Shown here in pieces: positions 1-15,970 of a stretch of 64,000 nt of DNA (position 1 is the stretch's first letter; the number at the start of each line of letters is the position of its first letter). The stretch is from Eriocheir sinensis. Its lineage: Eukaryota; Arthropoda; Malacostraca; Decapoda; Varunidae. The translations under genes were made by a program, and so were the position numbers. Where the stretch lies: the NCBI RefSeq assembly GCF_024679095.1, contig NC_066517.1, positions 18,352,600 through 18,416,599 of the forward strand, given 5' to 3'. Below the pieces are notes generated by a model. That model searched no databases and was not told the origin of the DNA. It worked only from the letters and a program-made list of their open reading frames with translations.

Positions 1-446
<446 letters not shown>

Positions 447-600
447 CTTTTTTGTTGAATTTTTTGCTGTTTTATTCTTCTATTTCTTTCTTAATTCTGA
501 TTTCTCACTTTTTCTTTCATTTTCTTTCTTTCCTTCTTTTTCTTTTCTTTTTTTCTTTCTTCTCTCTTCCTTTTCTGTTTTCTTTCCTTCTTGATGCATA

Positions 601-1080
<480 letters not shown>

Positions 1081-1275
1081 CCTTACCTTACCTTACCTTA
1101 CCTTACCTAACCTTACATTACCTTACCTTACCTTACCTTACCTTACCTTGCCTAACCTTACCTTAACTTACCTGATCTTACCTTACCTTACCTTACCTTT
1201 CCTTGCTTTGCCTTACCTAACCTTACCTTACCCTATCTTATCTTATCTTACCTTACCTTACCTTACCCTACCAAC
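1081..1275. repeat. CCTTA pentanucleotide tandem array
   Basis: About 35 units of CCTTA, with variants such as CCTAA, CCTTG, TCTTA and CCTTT. The bottom-strand unit is TAAGG. The open frame across it (Leu-Thr-Leu-Pro-Tyr type) is a by-product of the repeat. The arthropod telomere unit is TTAGG (CCTAA), which is only the minor variant here, so this is an interstitial pentanucleotide satellite and not a telomere. Confidence 0.9.
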
Positions 1276-1442
1276 CTACCTACGTAACCACCTATTTACC
1301 TTCCCGTCAACCTACCTTTCCCTCGCCTGGCATACCAATTTCCCCCTTCTTACCTTTCACTACTCAGGTAACACTTCAACTCCTTAACCTTACCCCTTCG
1401 TCACCTCTCCCTATGACCCTCGAGCTCGTAATCAACCAAGAT

Positions 1443-1670
1443 CTAAAAAGTAACATTAGGCCTATCACCCCTAGGAAAAAACGTGGAAATAACCCTCGTG
1501 GCGCCGTGTCTTATATCAAGGGGAGGCGTAAAAAGGTCCTCGGGAAATATGTCATCGTTGTGGGTCGGCCAGAAGAGCATCCTCCCCATTAGGGCCTGGA
1601 AATAAAGCATCTGTGGGGAAGTTATCCAGAACGGGCCCGCGTCCTCCAACCTTCCGGCGCCCAGACTCAC
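1443..1670 (-). other. Unrecognised 75-codon open frame
   Basis: This bottom-strand frame stands out because its composition is balanced instead of low-complexity: it contains Trp, Met, His and Pro spread evenly, with segments such as MLYFQALMGRMLFWP. It has no ATG at its start (the first codon is GTG), no recognised domain, and ends about 10 bp from a dispersed-repeat copy. It could be a decayed exon, a piece of an unknown mobile element, or chance. I do not recognise it and assign no function. Confidence 0.15.
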
Positions 1671-1674
1671 ACAC

Positions 1675-1855
1675 CCACATTTGACAAGGCTTTCCTAGGA
1701 GTTACGGGCATTTCCAGGGGTAGTTTTATGACCCTGGTGGTAGTTTGATCATTCTTCTGTGGCGTGAATGCAAGAAAACCCTCATTAGACCTCGATTGAT
1801 CTCCTATTCGGCCTTTGGATATTGTTGATGTGAGAAGCGAGTGTTTGAGAATACC
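1675..1855 (+). repeat. Dispersed repeat family D, copy 1
   Basis: The segment starts near CACATTTGACAAGGCTTTCC, runs through a 'TTTCCAGGGGTAGTTTTATG' core and a 'CTCATTAGA' motif, and ends around 'GATGTGAGAAGCGAGTG'. The same ordered modules recur at 6926-7190 in this orientation, and at 7191-7870 and 28520-28870 in the opposite one. This is a non-coding dispersed repeat of about 180 bp with no visible open frame. Its class is unknown. Confidence 0.75.
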
Positions 1856-5000
<3,145 letters not shown>

Positions 5001-5098
5001 CACGGGTACATAATTAATCAGAAGGTGGCAGTCAAAAAATTAATTATCAGACAAAGGGTTACTGTTTTCTCTGCTCGTTTTTTTGTCGACTTTCAAAA

Positions 5099-5303
5099 TT
5101 CCAAGAGTTAGTGTATCACGGTCACTGGCGGATGAGGAATTCCAAGAGTTAGTGTATCACGGTCACTGGCGGATGAGGAATTCCAAGAGTTAGTGTATCA
5201 CGGTCACTGGCGGATGAGGAATTCCAAGAGTTAGTGTATCACGGTCACTGGCGGATGAGGAATTCCAAGAGTTAGTGTATCACGGTCACTGGCGGATGAG
5301 GAA
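5099..5303 (+). repeat. 41-bp minisatellite, five identical copies
   Basis: Five head-to-tail copies of a 41-bp unit beginning TTCCAAGAGTTAGTG and ending GGCGGATGAGGAA. I see no difference between copies. Each junction creates GAATTC. Unlike most repeats in the window, the unit is not low-complexity. The array lies between unique sequence (5001-5098) and a T-rich stretch. Confidence 0.97.
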
Positions 5304-5439
5304 TTCGTTTAAATGGATGACATGCAGACTGGCTGGATGATTTTTTGTTGTTGTTTTTTATGGTAGATTTTTCTTCTTCGTTTACTTTTATGTGGATGTT
5401 TGTTTGGGTGTGTGTGTTTGTTTGTTTGTTTGTGTTTGT

Positions 5440-5483
<44 letters not shown>

Positions 5484-5515
5484 ACGTTATATCACAATTC
5501 ATCATCTGTTACATT

Positions 5516-5555
<40 letters not shown>

Positions 5556-5636
5556 ACGGTCAGATCAATGCAATTACGAAATCAGGGAGAAAAAAAACCC
5601 AATTCGTGTAAAAGACTTGACAGTGATGCAGTGCTT

Positions 5637-5670
<34 letters not shown>

Positions 5671-6099
5671 AACGACTACAACAACAACCACACGCTTGCT
5701 CTGGGCGAAAGGTTTGGTGTAGGTTTTTTTTTTTTTTTTTTCCTTTTATTCTTTTTTATATTTTTTGTTCTTTTTTTCTCTGAGGGAAACTTTGGATGGT
5801 GAACGGGCCTTGGCGTCTGTGTCTGTGTGTCTGTCTGTCTGTGTGACGGTGGTTTCTGTGTGTGTGTAGCTGTATTTAATTTCCCTTTCTTTCCTTCTGT
5901 TTATTTTTCGTGATTCTTGTGTTTTCTTTTATCTGTTTTTTTTATGTGTCTGTTTCCTTGTCTGTTCAGCTTTTATAACGTGTTTTGTACGTGTCTGTTT
6001 CTGTGTTCTGTGTCTGTTCGTGTTCTGTATCTATTTTCCGTTTATGTAGTTTTTTTGTCTTATTGGTGTTCTTTTATATAACTATCTGTTCTCCCTCTG
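5304..6099. other. T-rich spacer with GT and CA tracts
   Basis: Contains (GT)n at about 5446-5482, (CA)n at 5522-5552, (GT)n at 5640-5669 and a T run near 5724-5742. No gene-like frame is seen. Confidence 0.6.
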
Positions 6100-6490
6100 T
6101 TATATGGATTCTATGAGTAGCTATATCACTGTTTTTATATGATCTACGTCTATTTTCCGTCTATTTTATCCATTCTATGAGCCGCAGTAAGTGATTTTAT
6201 CTGATCCGTGTCTATTCTCCTTCTATTTTATGTATGCTACGAGTCTTTTCAGTGTTTTTATCTAATCTGTATCTATTCCTGTATCTGTATCCGTCTGTTT
6301 TATGTGTTTTATCTGATGTGTCTATTCTCCGTGTATTTTATGTATGCCACGAGTCTTATCAGTGTTTTTTTTTATCTAATCTGTATCTGTATCTGTATCT
6401 CCGTCTGTTTTATGTGTTTTATCTGATGTGTCTATTCTCCGTGTATTTTATGTATGCCACGAGCCTTATCAGAGTTTATATCCAATCTGC
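6100..6490 (+). repeat. 110-bp minisatellite
   Basis: Units begin TCTATTCTCCGTGTATTTTATG at 6211, 6321 and 6431 (truncated), giving an exact 110-bp period for the two best copies. A more diverged unit lies upstream of 6211. Inside each unit is a (TGTATC)n-like hexamer run. The Cys/Tyr/Phe-rich frames across it are repeat translations. Confidence 0.85.
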
Positions 6491-6925
6491 GGCTGTTCTG
6501 TTAACCCGCGGTGTGTTTACTGGTCTCGTTGGCCCAGTGTGCGTGTTATAATGGCTGGGCGGCGCTGTGGTGGGGGCGTCCCTTATCTCCGCTTGTTCGT
6601 GTGGCTGTGAACCTTTATTTGGCTGTTGGCGGGGAGAGAGCGCGCCAGGAACACCCCGCGGCCGCCTCTCCGTCGCTTGATAATGTTGCGGCGTCGTGTT
6701 GTGTGTGGTGTGTGTGTGTGTGTGTGTGTGTGGCTGCTCTCCACCAGCCCTCAGCCCTCCCCCTCGCCGCTCACGATCAGGGCACAGATAAAGGGGCCAT
6801 TTAGTAGTGCCTGGCGGTGTGTGTGTGCGTGTGTAAGTGTGAGTGTGTGTGTAGAGGCAAGCCGTCCACTAGTATACACACAAGGGGTTGGAGTGCTAGG
6901 GAGGGAGTCTTGTAATGTCCATATT
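6491..6925. other. Mixed-composition spacer
   Basis: More GC-rich and less repetitive than its surroundings, with short (GT)n tracts at about 6708-6731 and 6820-6855. No open frame resembles a known protein. Confidence 0.4.
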
Positions 6926-7190
6926 CTTAAGCATTTCAATCCCCAGCCACACACATTTGTTAGGCATTTCCAGGGGTAGTTTAAATGACCCTAGCGGTAG
7001 TTTGACCCTTCCTCTGTACCATGAACTTAAGCATTTCGATCCCCAGCCACACACATTTGTTAGGCATTTCCAGGGGTAGTTTAAATGACCCTAGCGGTAG
7101 TTTGATCCTTCCTCTGTACCATGAACGTAAAAAAAACACTCATTAGAAACCGACTCGTCTCCTTTTTGGTCTTCGGAATTAGTTGTGAGG
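6926..7190 (+). repeat. Family D copy 2, with a 100-bp duplication
   Basis: Two near-identical 100-bp units (6926-7025 and 7026-7125) beginning CTTAAGCATTTC, each carrying the ATTTCCAGGGGTAGTTTAAATG core. They are followed by the downstream modules of family D up to about 7190. The orientation matches copy 1. The next copy abuts it head-to-head. Confidence 0.8.
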
Positions 7191-7870
7191 GTTGGAAGCG
7201 CCTGACAATAAGGTTGGTATTACAAAACACTTTCGCTTCTCACATCATCTATTTCTAAAAGTCAAAGAGGGGGTCAGACGGGTTCTAATGAGTGTTTCTT
7301 AAGGTCCACGATACAGAAGAAGGGTCAAACTACCACCAGGGGTCATAAAACTACTTCTGGAAATGCGCACAACTCCTTCGAAATCCTTGTCAAATCGAGT
7401 TCTAACGAGTGTTTCTTTAGATTCACGATACAGAAGAAGGGTCAAACTACCACCAGTGTCATAAAACTACTCCTGGAAATGCGCACAACTCCTACGAAAG
7501 CCTTATCAAGTCGAGTTCTAATGAGCGTTTCTTAAGGTTCACGGTACAGAAGAAGGGTCAAACTACCACCAGGGTCATAAAACTACTCCTGGAAATGCGC
7601 ACAACTCCTACGAAAGCCTTATCAAGTCGAGTTCTAATGAGCGTTTCTTAAGGTTCACGATACAGAAGAAGGGTCAAACTACCACCAGGGTCATAAAACT
7701 ACTCCTGGAAATGCGCACAACTCCCACGAAAGCCTTATCAAATCGAATTCTAATGAGTGTTTCTTTAGATTCACGGTACAGAAGAAGGGTCAAACCACCA
7801 CCAGGGGTCATAAAACTACTCCTGGAAATGCGCACGACTCCTACGAAAGCCTTGTCAAATATGTGTTCTT
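7191..7870 (-). repeat. Family D copy 3, expanded to five 116-bp units
   Basis: The opposite-strand orientation of family D begins with the 'CTTCTCACATCATCTATTTC' module. The central module is then tandemly amplified: units start at 7282, 7399, 7515, 7631 and 7747 (117, 116, 116 and 116 bp), each containing 'GAAGAAGGGTCAAACTACCA' and 'CTACGAAAGCCTT'. Only one module of the family is amplified, so this is array growth from within a dispersed repeat. Confidence 0.88.
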
Positions 7871-8109
7871 GGGCGGTGAAATATCTTATAATGCGACCCA
7901 CATAATGACCTTGTTGCCGTGAGTGTTAAGGGAAGCAATGACAGGTGTGGGTGTGGTAGCTGCCCGGTTTTTGTTGTTGGGTCGGGTGAAGCGTCGGTCT
8001 GTCTGGGTGTAAGCTGCAGACTACTAAAAGGAAGTGTGTACGTGCTCTTTGCCGCTCGTTCCCTCTTTGTCATTTGAGCCTCTGTGTATTGTTGGAGGAA
8101 AGTCGAGAG

Positions 8110-8157
<48 letters not shown>

Positions 8158-8484
8158 ATTACTTGTGTTTCTCTACAGCGAGGCTCGTCTGGCGCACACT
8201 GTGGGATTAGAGGCAACTGCAAGATTTGTATTTGTCCCGGTCTTTCTGTAGCCAAGTTCTCGTTCCTGGATGTAGGGATGTGAATTCAAATGTGTATGGT
8301 GGTGCTGTGTGCGTCTTTTCTTAAAAAGGTTAGGAGATACTGAAATGTAGTTTGCCCTACATGCGGAGAAATGGAGGCTACATGGAACCGGACAAGTTTA
8401 GTGTTTGAAAAAAGATGAATGAGGGAGAGAAGGCGAGTATGCAGGGAAGGAGGGAGTAAAGAAAGAGATAAAGGACGAAAGAAA
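7871..8484. other. Spacer with a (GT)n tract
   Basis: Mixed unique-looking sequence with a 41-bp (GT)n at 8115-8155 and a purine-rich tail at 8410-8484. No gene found. Confidence 0.5.
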
Positions 8485-8958
8485 ACATGGAAACATGGAA
8501 ATGCAGGCAACATAAAGTCTATTGGCTCATTACGAGGTTGCGTGCTCTAGTGATTTAATCTGCTCGACCGCCACAATGCCTGCAGAGCAGAGGAAAGCAC
8601 TTCGATATTCAATTTACTCCTGACGCAACGAAATGACGGTCGATTCTATTTTTGAAGAAGTTGATGATGTTCACACTTATATACTACTTCTGAAGGAAGA
8701 TTGCTTCAATGACGGATGACTCGGTTTGAAAAGAAACTCCTGCCAATGTCTGTGCTGCATCGCCTCGCTTGAATGGATAAATTGTTATTTCTAATTCTTG
8801 AGTTGGTTTGCAGTTAAGAGATCTTGGAGTGATCGACGTCACTGATCTTTTTCAGGCACTTGAAGAATTTAATCATATCCCCTCGTAAGCATCTTTTCTC
8901 CAGTGCCAAGAAATTGAGTCGCTTGAGTCATTCTTCATACGTCTGAGTCCTTGAGGTT
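8485..8958 (-). mobile_element. CR1-like non-LTR retrotransposon fragment, decayed (family 1, copy A)
   Basis: Bottom-strand remnant of the 3' end of the element seen at 62261-63189. The two align from the short 3' tail (ACATGGAA repeated), through 'GGCTCATTACGAGGTTGC' and the 3' untranslated part, and on into the reverse transcriptase C-terminal region. Homology stops near 8958, so this copy is more strongly 5'-truncated than the other. Purine-rich DNA lies on both sides. Confidence 0.85.
8520..8955 (-). pseudogene. Reverse transcriptase C-terminal remnant
   Basis: Bottom-strand translation gives recognisable pieces such as LKRLNFLALEKRCLRGDMI, RCSTDIGRSFFSNRVIRH and NLPSEVV. They are colinear with the copy at 62.4-62.9 kb but broken by several stop codons and at least one frameshift. 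The polymerase catalytic motif lies upstream and is absent. The fragment is clearly inactive and older than its relative. Confidence 0.85.
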
Positions 8959-9090
8959 GACTCAACCGTACGGCCAAAAGGAAAAGAAAGGAGGGAGAGT
9001 AGAGAGGAAGTTGTATAGGAAAGAAGGGTAAAGAAAGAGAAAGAAGGAAAGGAGAGAGTAAAGAATGAAAGCAAAGTGCTGTGCCTTGTG
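8959..9090. other. Purine-rich spacer
   Basis: G/A-rich sequence of AAGGAGGGAGAG type between the retrotransposon remnant and the satellite array. Confidence 0.6.
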
Positions 9091-9581
9091 TTTTGAATGG
9101 AGGAGATGTTTGGCCTTGAATGCAGGGAATAAAAAGAACTGGCTACGGCGTTCCTTCCCTTTCTTGCCCGGAGAATGCCGTCTGTATGCGGGGAAGTAAA
9201 TCCGACTGTGTGTGGGATGATAAGAAGTCTCCTCGCCTTTTTGTAAGCATTTTCTCTGCCGTGTATGCGGGGAAGTAAAACCAAGTGTGTGAATATAAAA
9301 AGCTTGTCACGTTTCCACACATATCTTACTTCTCTTTGTACGCCGGAAAATAAAGGAAACAGAAAAAGCTCGTCACAACTTTACACCCATAACGTACTTA
9401 GTGTTGTGTAGGGACGGGAAACCAAGTGTGTGTAAATGTAAAAAGCTTGTCACGTTTCCACACACACATATCTCACTTGTCTTCATACGCCGGGGGAAAA
9501 AAATGAGTGTGGATGGAAAACTCTTGGACCTTTTAACACCCTCAACGTTCTTAGCTGTGTGTGTAGGGACTGAAAACCAAC

Positions 9582-9582
<1 letters not shown>

Positions 9583-9665
<83 letters not shown>
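9583..9665 (+). repeat. (GT)n expanded inside the satellite
   Basis: About 83 bp of pure GT located exactly where neighbouring monomers carry the short TGTGTGTG, between 'GAAAACCAACG' and 'AATGTAAAAAAGCTTGTCAC'. Confidence 0.95.
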
Positions 9666-9669
<4 letters not shown>

Positions 9670-10448
9670 TAAAAAAGCTTGTCACCCTTTCCGCTCATAA
9701 CTTACTTGTCTTTGTGTGCCCAGACTAAAAAAAAATACTGAGTCAACGAAAAAAGTTCATCACCTTTTTCATAACTTACTTGCTTTGTATGTAGGGACGT
9801 CAAACACCGAGAGAGCGAATGGAAAAACCTTGTCACCATTTTATATGCAGATTTTTTTTTAATTGTCATCTTTTTATATACAGAATTTTCTTAACTGTGT
9901 ATGCAGGGAAGTGATGCCGACCGTGTATGTGAACAGAAATGAAATACCTCTTTACCGGGTCTATCTACACTTATATACTCGTTACTCTGAATGCAGCGAA
10001 GTAAAAGAAACTGGGTATATGTGAAGAGAAAAAGCTTGCCCCCTTCTTTCAAACATAATTTACTTAACTTTGCATTCAGGGAAGGGAAACCAACTGTGTG
10101 TGTTTGAATAGAATAACAACACTCGTTACCTTCCAACACTCAGACATTTCAAAGCTCTATGCGGAGAGATAAATCCTGTTATATACGTAAACATAAAAAA
10201 AGCTTGTCGCCTTTCTAAACACATTACTTCCTCAGCTTTGTATGGAGGGACGTGTGACCAAGAGAGTGTGTGAAGAGGAAAAAAATACTCGTCACCTTTC
10301 TACACACAGATCTGTTGGCGACGAAGTAAAACCGATTGTGTGTGTGTAAACAGGAAAAAAAACTGTCACATTCTATACATATAACTTACTGGCCTTGTAT
10401 GGAGGGACGGAAAACCAACTGTGAGGGAGAATGGAAAGAGCCTGTCAC

Positions 10449-10559
<111 letters not shown>

Positions 10560-10588
10560 CACTTAACGTTAAATCCAGGGAAGTAAAA

Positions 10589-10591
<3 letters not shown>

Positions 10592-10643
<52 letters not shown>
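10592..10643 (+). repeat. (GT)n expanded inside the satellite
   Basis: About 52 bp of GT after 'CCAGGGAAGTAAAAAG', again at the monomer's GT seed. The following 'AACCGTACCTTTCTATA' continues the same monomer. Confidence 0.95.
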
Positions 10644-10644
<1 letters not shown>

Positions 10645-10738
10645 AAAATAAATTAGAACTCGTAACCGTACCTTTCTATATACACACACACACACACACA
10701 CACACCTCACTTAACGTTAAGACCAGGGAAGAAAAAAG

Positions 10739-10739
<1 letters not shown>

Positions 10740-10792
<53 letters not shown>
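10740..10792 (+). repeat. (GT)n expanded inside the satellite
   Basis: About 53 bp of GT in the next monomer. The flanks 'CCAGGGAAGAAAAAAGA' and 'GGAAAATAAATTAGAA' nearly duplicate those of the tract at 10592, so the expanded block was probably duplicated as a unit. Confidence 0.95.
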
Positions 10793-10794
<2 letters not shown>

Positions 10795-10830
10795 ATGGAA
10801 AATAAATTAGAATTCTTAACCGTACCTTTC

Positions 10831-10833
<3 letters not shown>

Positions 10834-10875
<42 letters not shown>

Positions 10876-10922
10876 ACACACACATACACACACACATACA
10901 CACACACATACACACACACACA
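10834..10922 (+). repeat. (CA)n / (ACACACAT)n compound tract
   Basis: About 35 bp of pure CA followed by a regular CACACACACAT pattern. It occupies the ACACACA seed of its monomer and is preceded by 'CCGTACCTTTCTATA', as in the monomer before it. Confidence 0.93.
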
Positions 10923-11102
10923 TTCGCAGCCCTTTATGCCGGGGAAGTAAATTCTGTTATGTATATGAATAGAAAAAAAAAGCTTGTTGCCATTTTAAAC
11001 ACTATTTTCTTCTGGTTGTATGCAGGGAAAGGAAGACCAAGTGTGTATGTGAATAGGAAAAAAAAAATCATTCACATACCTTTCAGCACAGAAATTTTAC
11101 GT

Positions 11103-12150
11103 TGCTGTTTATACGGCGAAGCAAATCCTGTTGAGTATGTGAACAGAAAAAAAGTTTGTCGCCTTTTCAAACACATTACTCGCGTAGCTTTATATGGAGG
11201 AAAGTAAAACCAGGAGTGTATGTGAATAGAAAATAACAGTTCCCTTTCTGCCCACATGAATTTCGTTGCTGTTTATTTGGCCAAGTAATTCCTGTTGTGC
11301 GTGTTTGTAGAAAAAGACCTCGTCGCCTTTTTAAACACATTTCTTTCTTAGATTAGTATGCAGGGAAGGAGAGAAAAATAGTTCCCTTTCTGCACACACA
11401 TTTCGTTGCTCTAAGCGGCGAAGCAAATCATGTGTTTGTGAACAGGAAAAAATGCTTACCGCCTTTTCAAACAAGTTACTTTCTTAGCTTGGTTTGCAGG
11501 GAAGAAGAGGAAAAAGTCGTTACGTTACTTGTCTACACACTTAAATTTCGTCTCAGTTTATGCTGCAAAGTAAATCAAACTGTGCGTGTGAATAGAACAA
11601 AAAAGCTTGTCCCCCTTTTAAATACATTACTTTCTTAGAATGTTTGCGAATAGAAAAAGAAAATCGTTGCCTTACCTGTCTACACACTTAAATTTCGTTG
11701 CTGTTTATGCGGCAACGTAAATCCAACTGTGTGTGTGAATAGAGAATAGCTTGTCCCCCTTTTAAACACAATACTTTCTTAGCTTTGTATGCAGGGGAGA
11801 ATAGAAAAAAAAAGTCGTTATCATACCTGTCTGCACACTTAATTTCCGTTGCTGTTTATGCGGCAAAGTAAATTCAACTGTGTGTGTGTGTGAATAGAAA
11901 AAGCTTGTCCCCCTTTCAAATACATTACTTTCTTAGAGTGTATGCGAATTGGAAAAGAAAATCGTTACCATAACTGTCTACACACCTAAATTTCGTTGCT
12001 GTTTATGCGGCAAAGTAAGTTCAACTGTGTGTGTGTGTGAATAGAAAAAGCTTGTCCCCCCTTTCAAATACATTACTTTCTTAGAGTGTATGCGAATTGG
12101 AAAATAAATCGCTGCCATACATTTCTACACGTATAAATTTCGTTTCGTTT
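11103..12150 (+). repeat. Higher-order dimer zone of the satellite, about 141-165 bp
   Basis: The motif CGTTGCTGTTTATGCGGC or a variant recurs near 11103, 11268, 11409, 11550, 11700, 11851, 11998 and 12146, giving intervals of about 165, 141, 141, 150, 151, 147 and 148 bp. Each interval holds one full monomer plus one shortened monomer that lacks the GTAAA...TGTGTG segment. The last three units are the most alike. Confidence 0.8.
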
Positions 12151-12360
12151 TCGTTCTTGTAAATGCGACGAAGCAAATGTAATGGCAATAGCTCGTCGCC
12201 TTTTTAAACACATTACTCTCTTAGCCTTTTATGGAGGGAAGTAAAACCAACTCTGTGTGTGAATTGAAAAGAAACTCCGTACCTTTCTACACACACAAAT
12301 TTCGTTACTCTTAGCGGCGAAGCAAATCATGTTGAGCATTTGAACGGAAAAATAAATACT

Positions 12361-12640
12361 CGGCTTCTTTGTGCACTGAGAAACGTCTTTACTCCCTACA
12401 CGAGACGAGAGAGAGAGGGAGAACCGGGAGTGCATGAGGAGAGTTAAAAAAAAGAGAGAAAGTCGTTTTGTACTCGTATACCTCGTGCAGTGAGAAAATT
12501 CTTCCGCTTTGCATGCATATAGGAAGCCGCTTACACTTCCGAAAATTGAATACGAAAAAGCGTCTCTCGAGATAATTGTGAAAATGCATTTGCGCGCGAA
12601 GACCGTTACACGTATGATGGGAGGAAAAGTGGTTGATACG
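12361..12640. other. Unassigned spacer
   Basis: A-rich mixed sequence with no recognisable gene. It links the satellite to the purine minisatellite. Confidence 0.4.
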
Positions 12641-13400
12641 AAGGAATGGATTGGGATGGAAAACAAAAAAGAAGGGAGCGTAGGAGTTAGGGATAAAGGA
12701 ATGGAATCTAAAGGAAAAGAAATGAAGGAGGGAGAAGAAAGATATGAATAGGGATGAAAGAAAAGGAAGGAGGGACAGCGTGGGAGTTATGAATAAAAGA
12801 AAGAAATCTAAAGGAAAAGAAATGAAGGAGGGAGAAGAAAGATATGAATAGGGATGAAGAAGGGAAAGGAGGGACCGCATAGGAATTATGAATAAAAGAA
12901 AAAAATGTAAAGGAAAAGAACTGAAGGAGGGAGTAAAGGGATGTGAATAACAGCAGGAGAAAGGAAGGAAAATATGAATAGGAATGAAAGAAAAGAAAGG
13001 AGGGAGAGTGTATGAGTTAGGGATACAGGAAAGAAATATAAAGGATAAAAATAAAAGAGGGAGTAGAGAGTTGTGAATGATAGAAGGATAAATTCTTGAT
13101 GTGAAGGAATGGAAAGGGATGAAAGAATAGAAAGAAGGGAGAGTGTATGAGTTATGGATAAAGGAAAGAAGTGGCAAGGAAAAGAAATGAAGGAGGGAGG
13201 AGATATATGAGTCGGTATGTAATAAAAGAAAGAAAAAAGAGAAAAGAGAAACAAAAACAAGAAGAAAAAGAGATAAACACTAGATAAAAAAAGGGAGATA
13301 GGGATGGAAGAAAAGGAAGGAGAGAGAGCGTAGGAGTCATGGAGAAAGAAAAGATATGTACAGGAAAAGAAATGAAAGGAAGAGAAATATAAATGACAGG
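12641..13400 (+). repeat. Purine-rich minisatellite, about 100 bp
   Basis: Units contain GATATGAATAGGGATG, GGAGGGAGAGTGTATGAGTTA and AAAGGAAAAGAAATGAAGG. The clearest pair starts at 12741 and 12841 (100 bp); later copies drift in length and sequence. Ser/Phe/Leu-rich bottom-strand frames of up to 262 codons come from this repeat. Confidence 0.8.
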
Positions 13401-13699
13401 AGAAGGAATAAAGAAAACTCTGAACTTTTAAATGTTACACGAGTCTAGAGAAACTGTTTACAAATACTTGCAGCGAGATAAAAATGCAGCTCACACTTTT
13501 ATAATGCAGGAATGAGGTTTTTTAGCGTTACACAGAAAACAGAGAAAACATTACAGACAACGTTTACTTCATTTACACATTTATAAAGAGATGCTTCGGA
13601 AGGGAGTTTCAGGAAGTAAAAATACCAATACTGGAAAGCCTTTCACTATAACGAGAGCTTAACAGTGCGTGAGTATATTAGATTAGAGAAAAAATCCAC

Positions 13700-13701
<2 letters not shown>
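13401..13701. other. Unique AT-rich spacer
   Basis: No repeats, no long frame and no recognised feature. Confidence 0.4.
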
Positions 13702-13772
<71 letters not shown>

Positions 13773-13997
13773 AAGTAACAGAAACAAAGAGAAATAGCAA
13801 CAGAAACAGAAATAGGAACAGAGAGAAGAAGCATAAAATAAAAATAAATGAAAGACTGAGAAGGAAAAAGAGAAAGAGAAAAAGAGAGAAACAAAGTGTA
13901 GAGAAAAAGGAGATAAAGAGAAAGAGGAAGAGGAGAAAAAGAGCAAGAGTGAGAGAGAGAAAATAAAGAATAGTGCAAAAGAAGGAAAATGAGAGCT

Positions 13998-14081
<84 letters not shown>

Positions 14082-14120
14082 AGACTGAGACTGAGACTGA
14101 GATTGAGATTGAGACTAACT
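13702..14120. repeat. Two (GA)n tracts with a purine-rich spacer
   Basis: Pure GA at 13702-13769 and 14000-14078, joined by A/G-rich DNA. The second tract grades into a GAGACT hexamer run (about 14079-14115). Confidence 0.95.
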
Positions 14121-14374
14121 AAACAGATTGAAAATACCAACAGAAAATAATCAAGCTGGACTCGAGCAATCCTTCATTCCGGCACGTAATTTCAGAAGAT
14201 AACGAGAATGTTGAGACCAGACGCGGAGGAATAAATTTTGGGGGAAACTAAAAAATAAAGAACAAAGAAAAAAAATAAGAAGCGTGCCGCAACGGAGATG
14301 ATTTATGGCGGCAGATAATGTTACGAGATTAAGAGAAAACAATACCACCGAGACACAACCAGGTGGGGAAAAAG

Positions 14375-15970
<1,596 letters not shown>

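Noticed and set aside
1081..1275. CCTTA array taken as a telomere.
   Set aside because: The dominant unit is CCTTA (TAAGG), not the arthropod CCTAA (TTAGG), and it is internal to the window.
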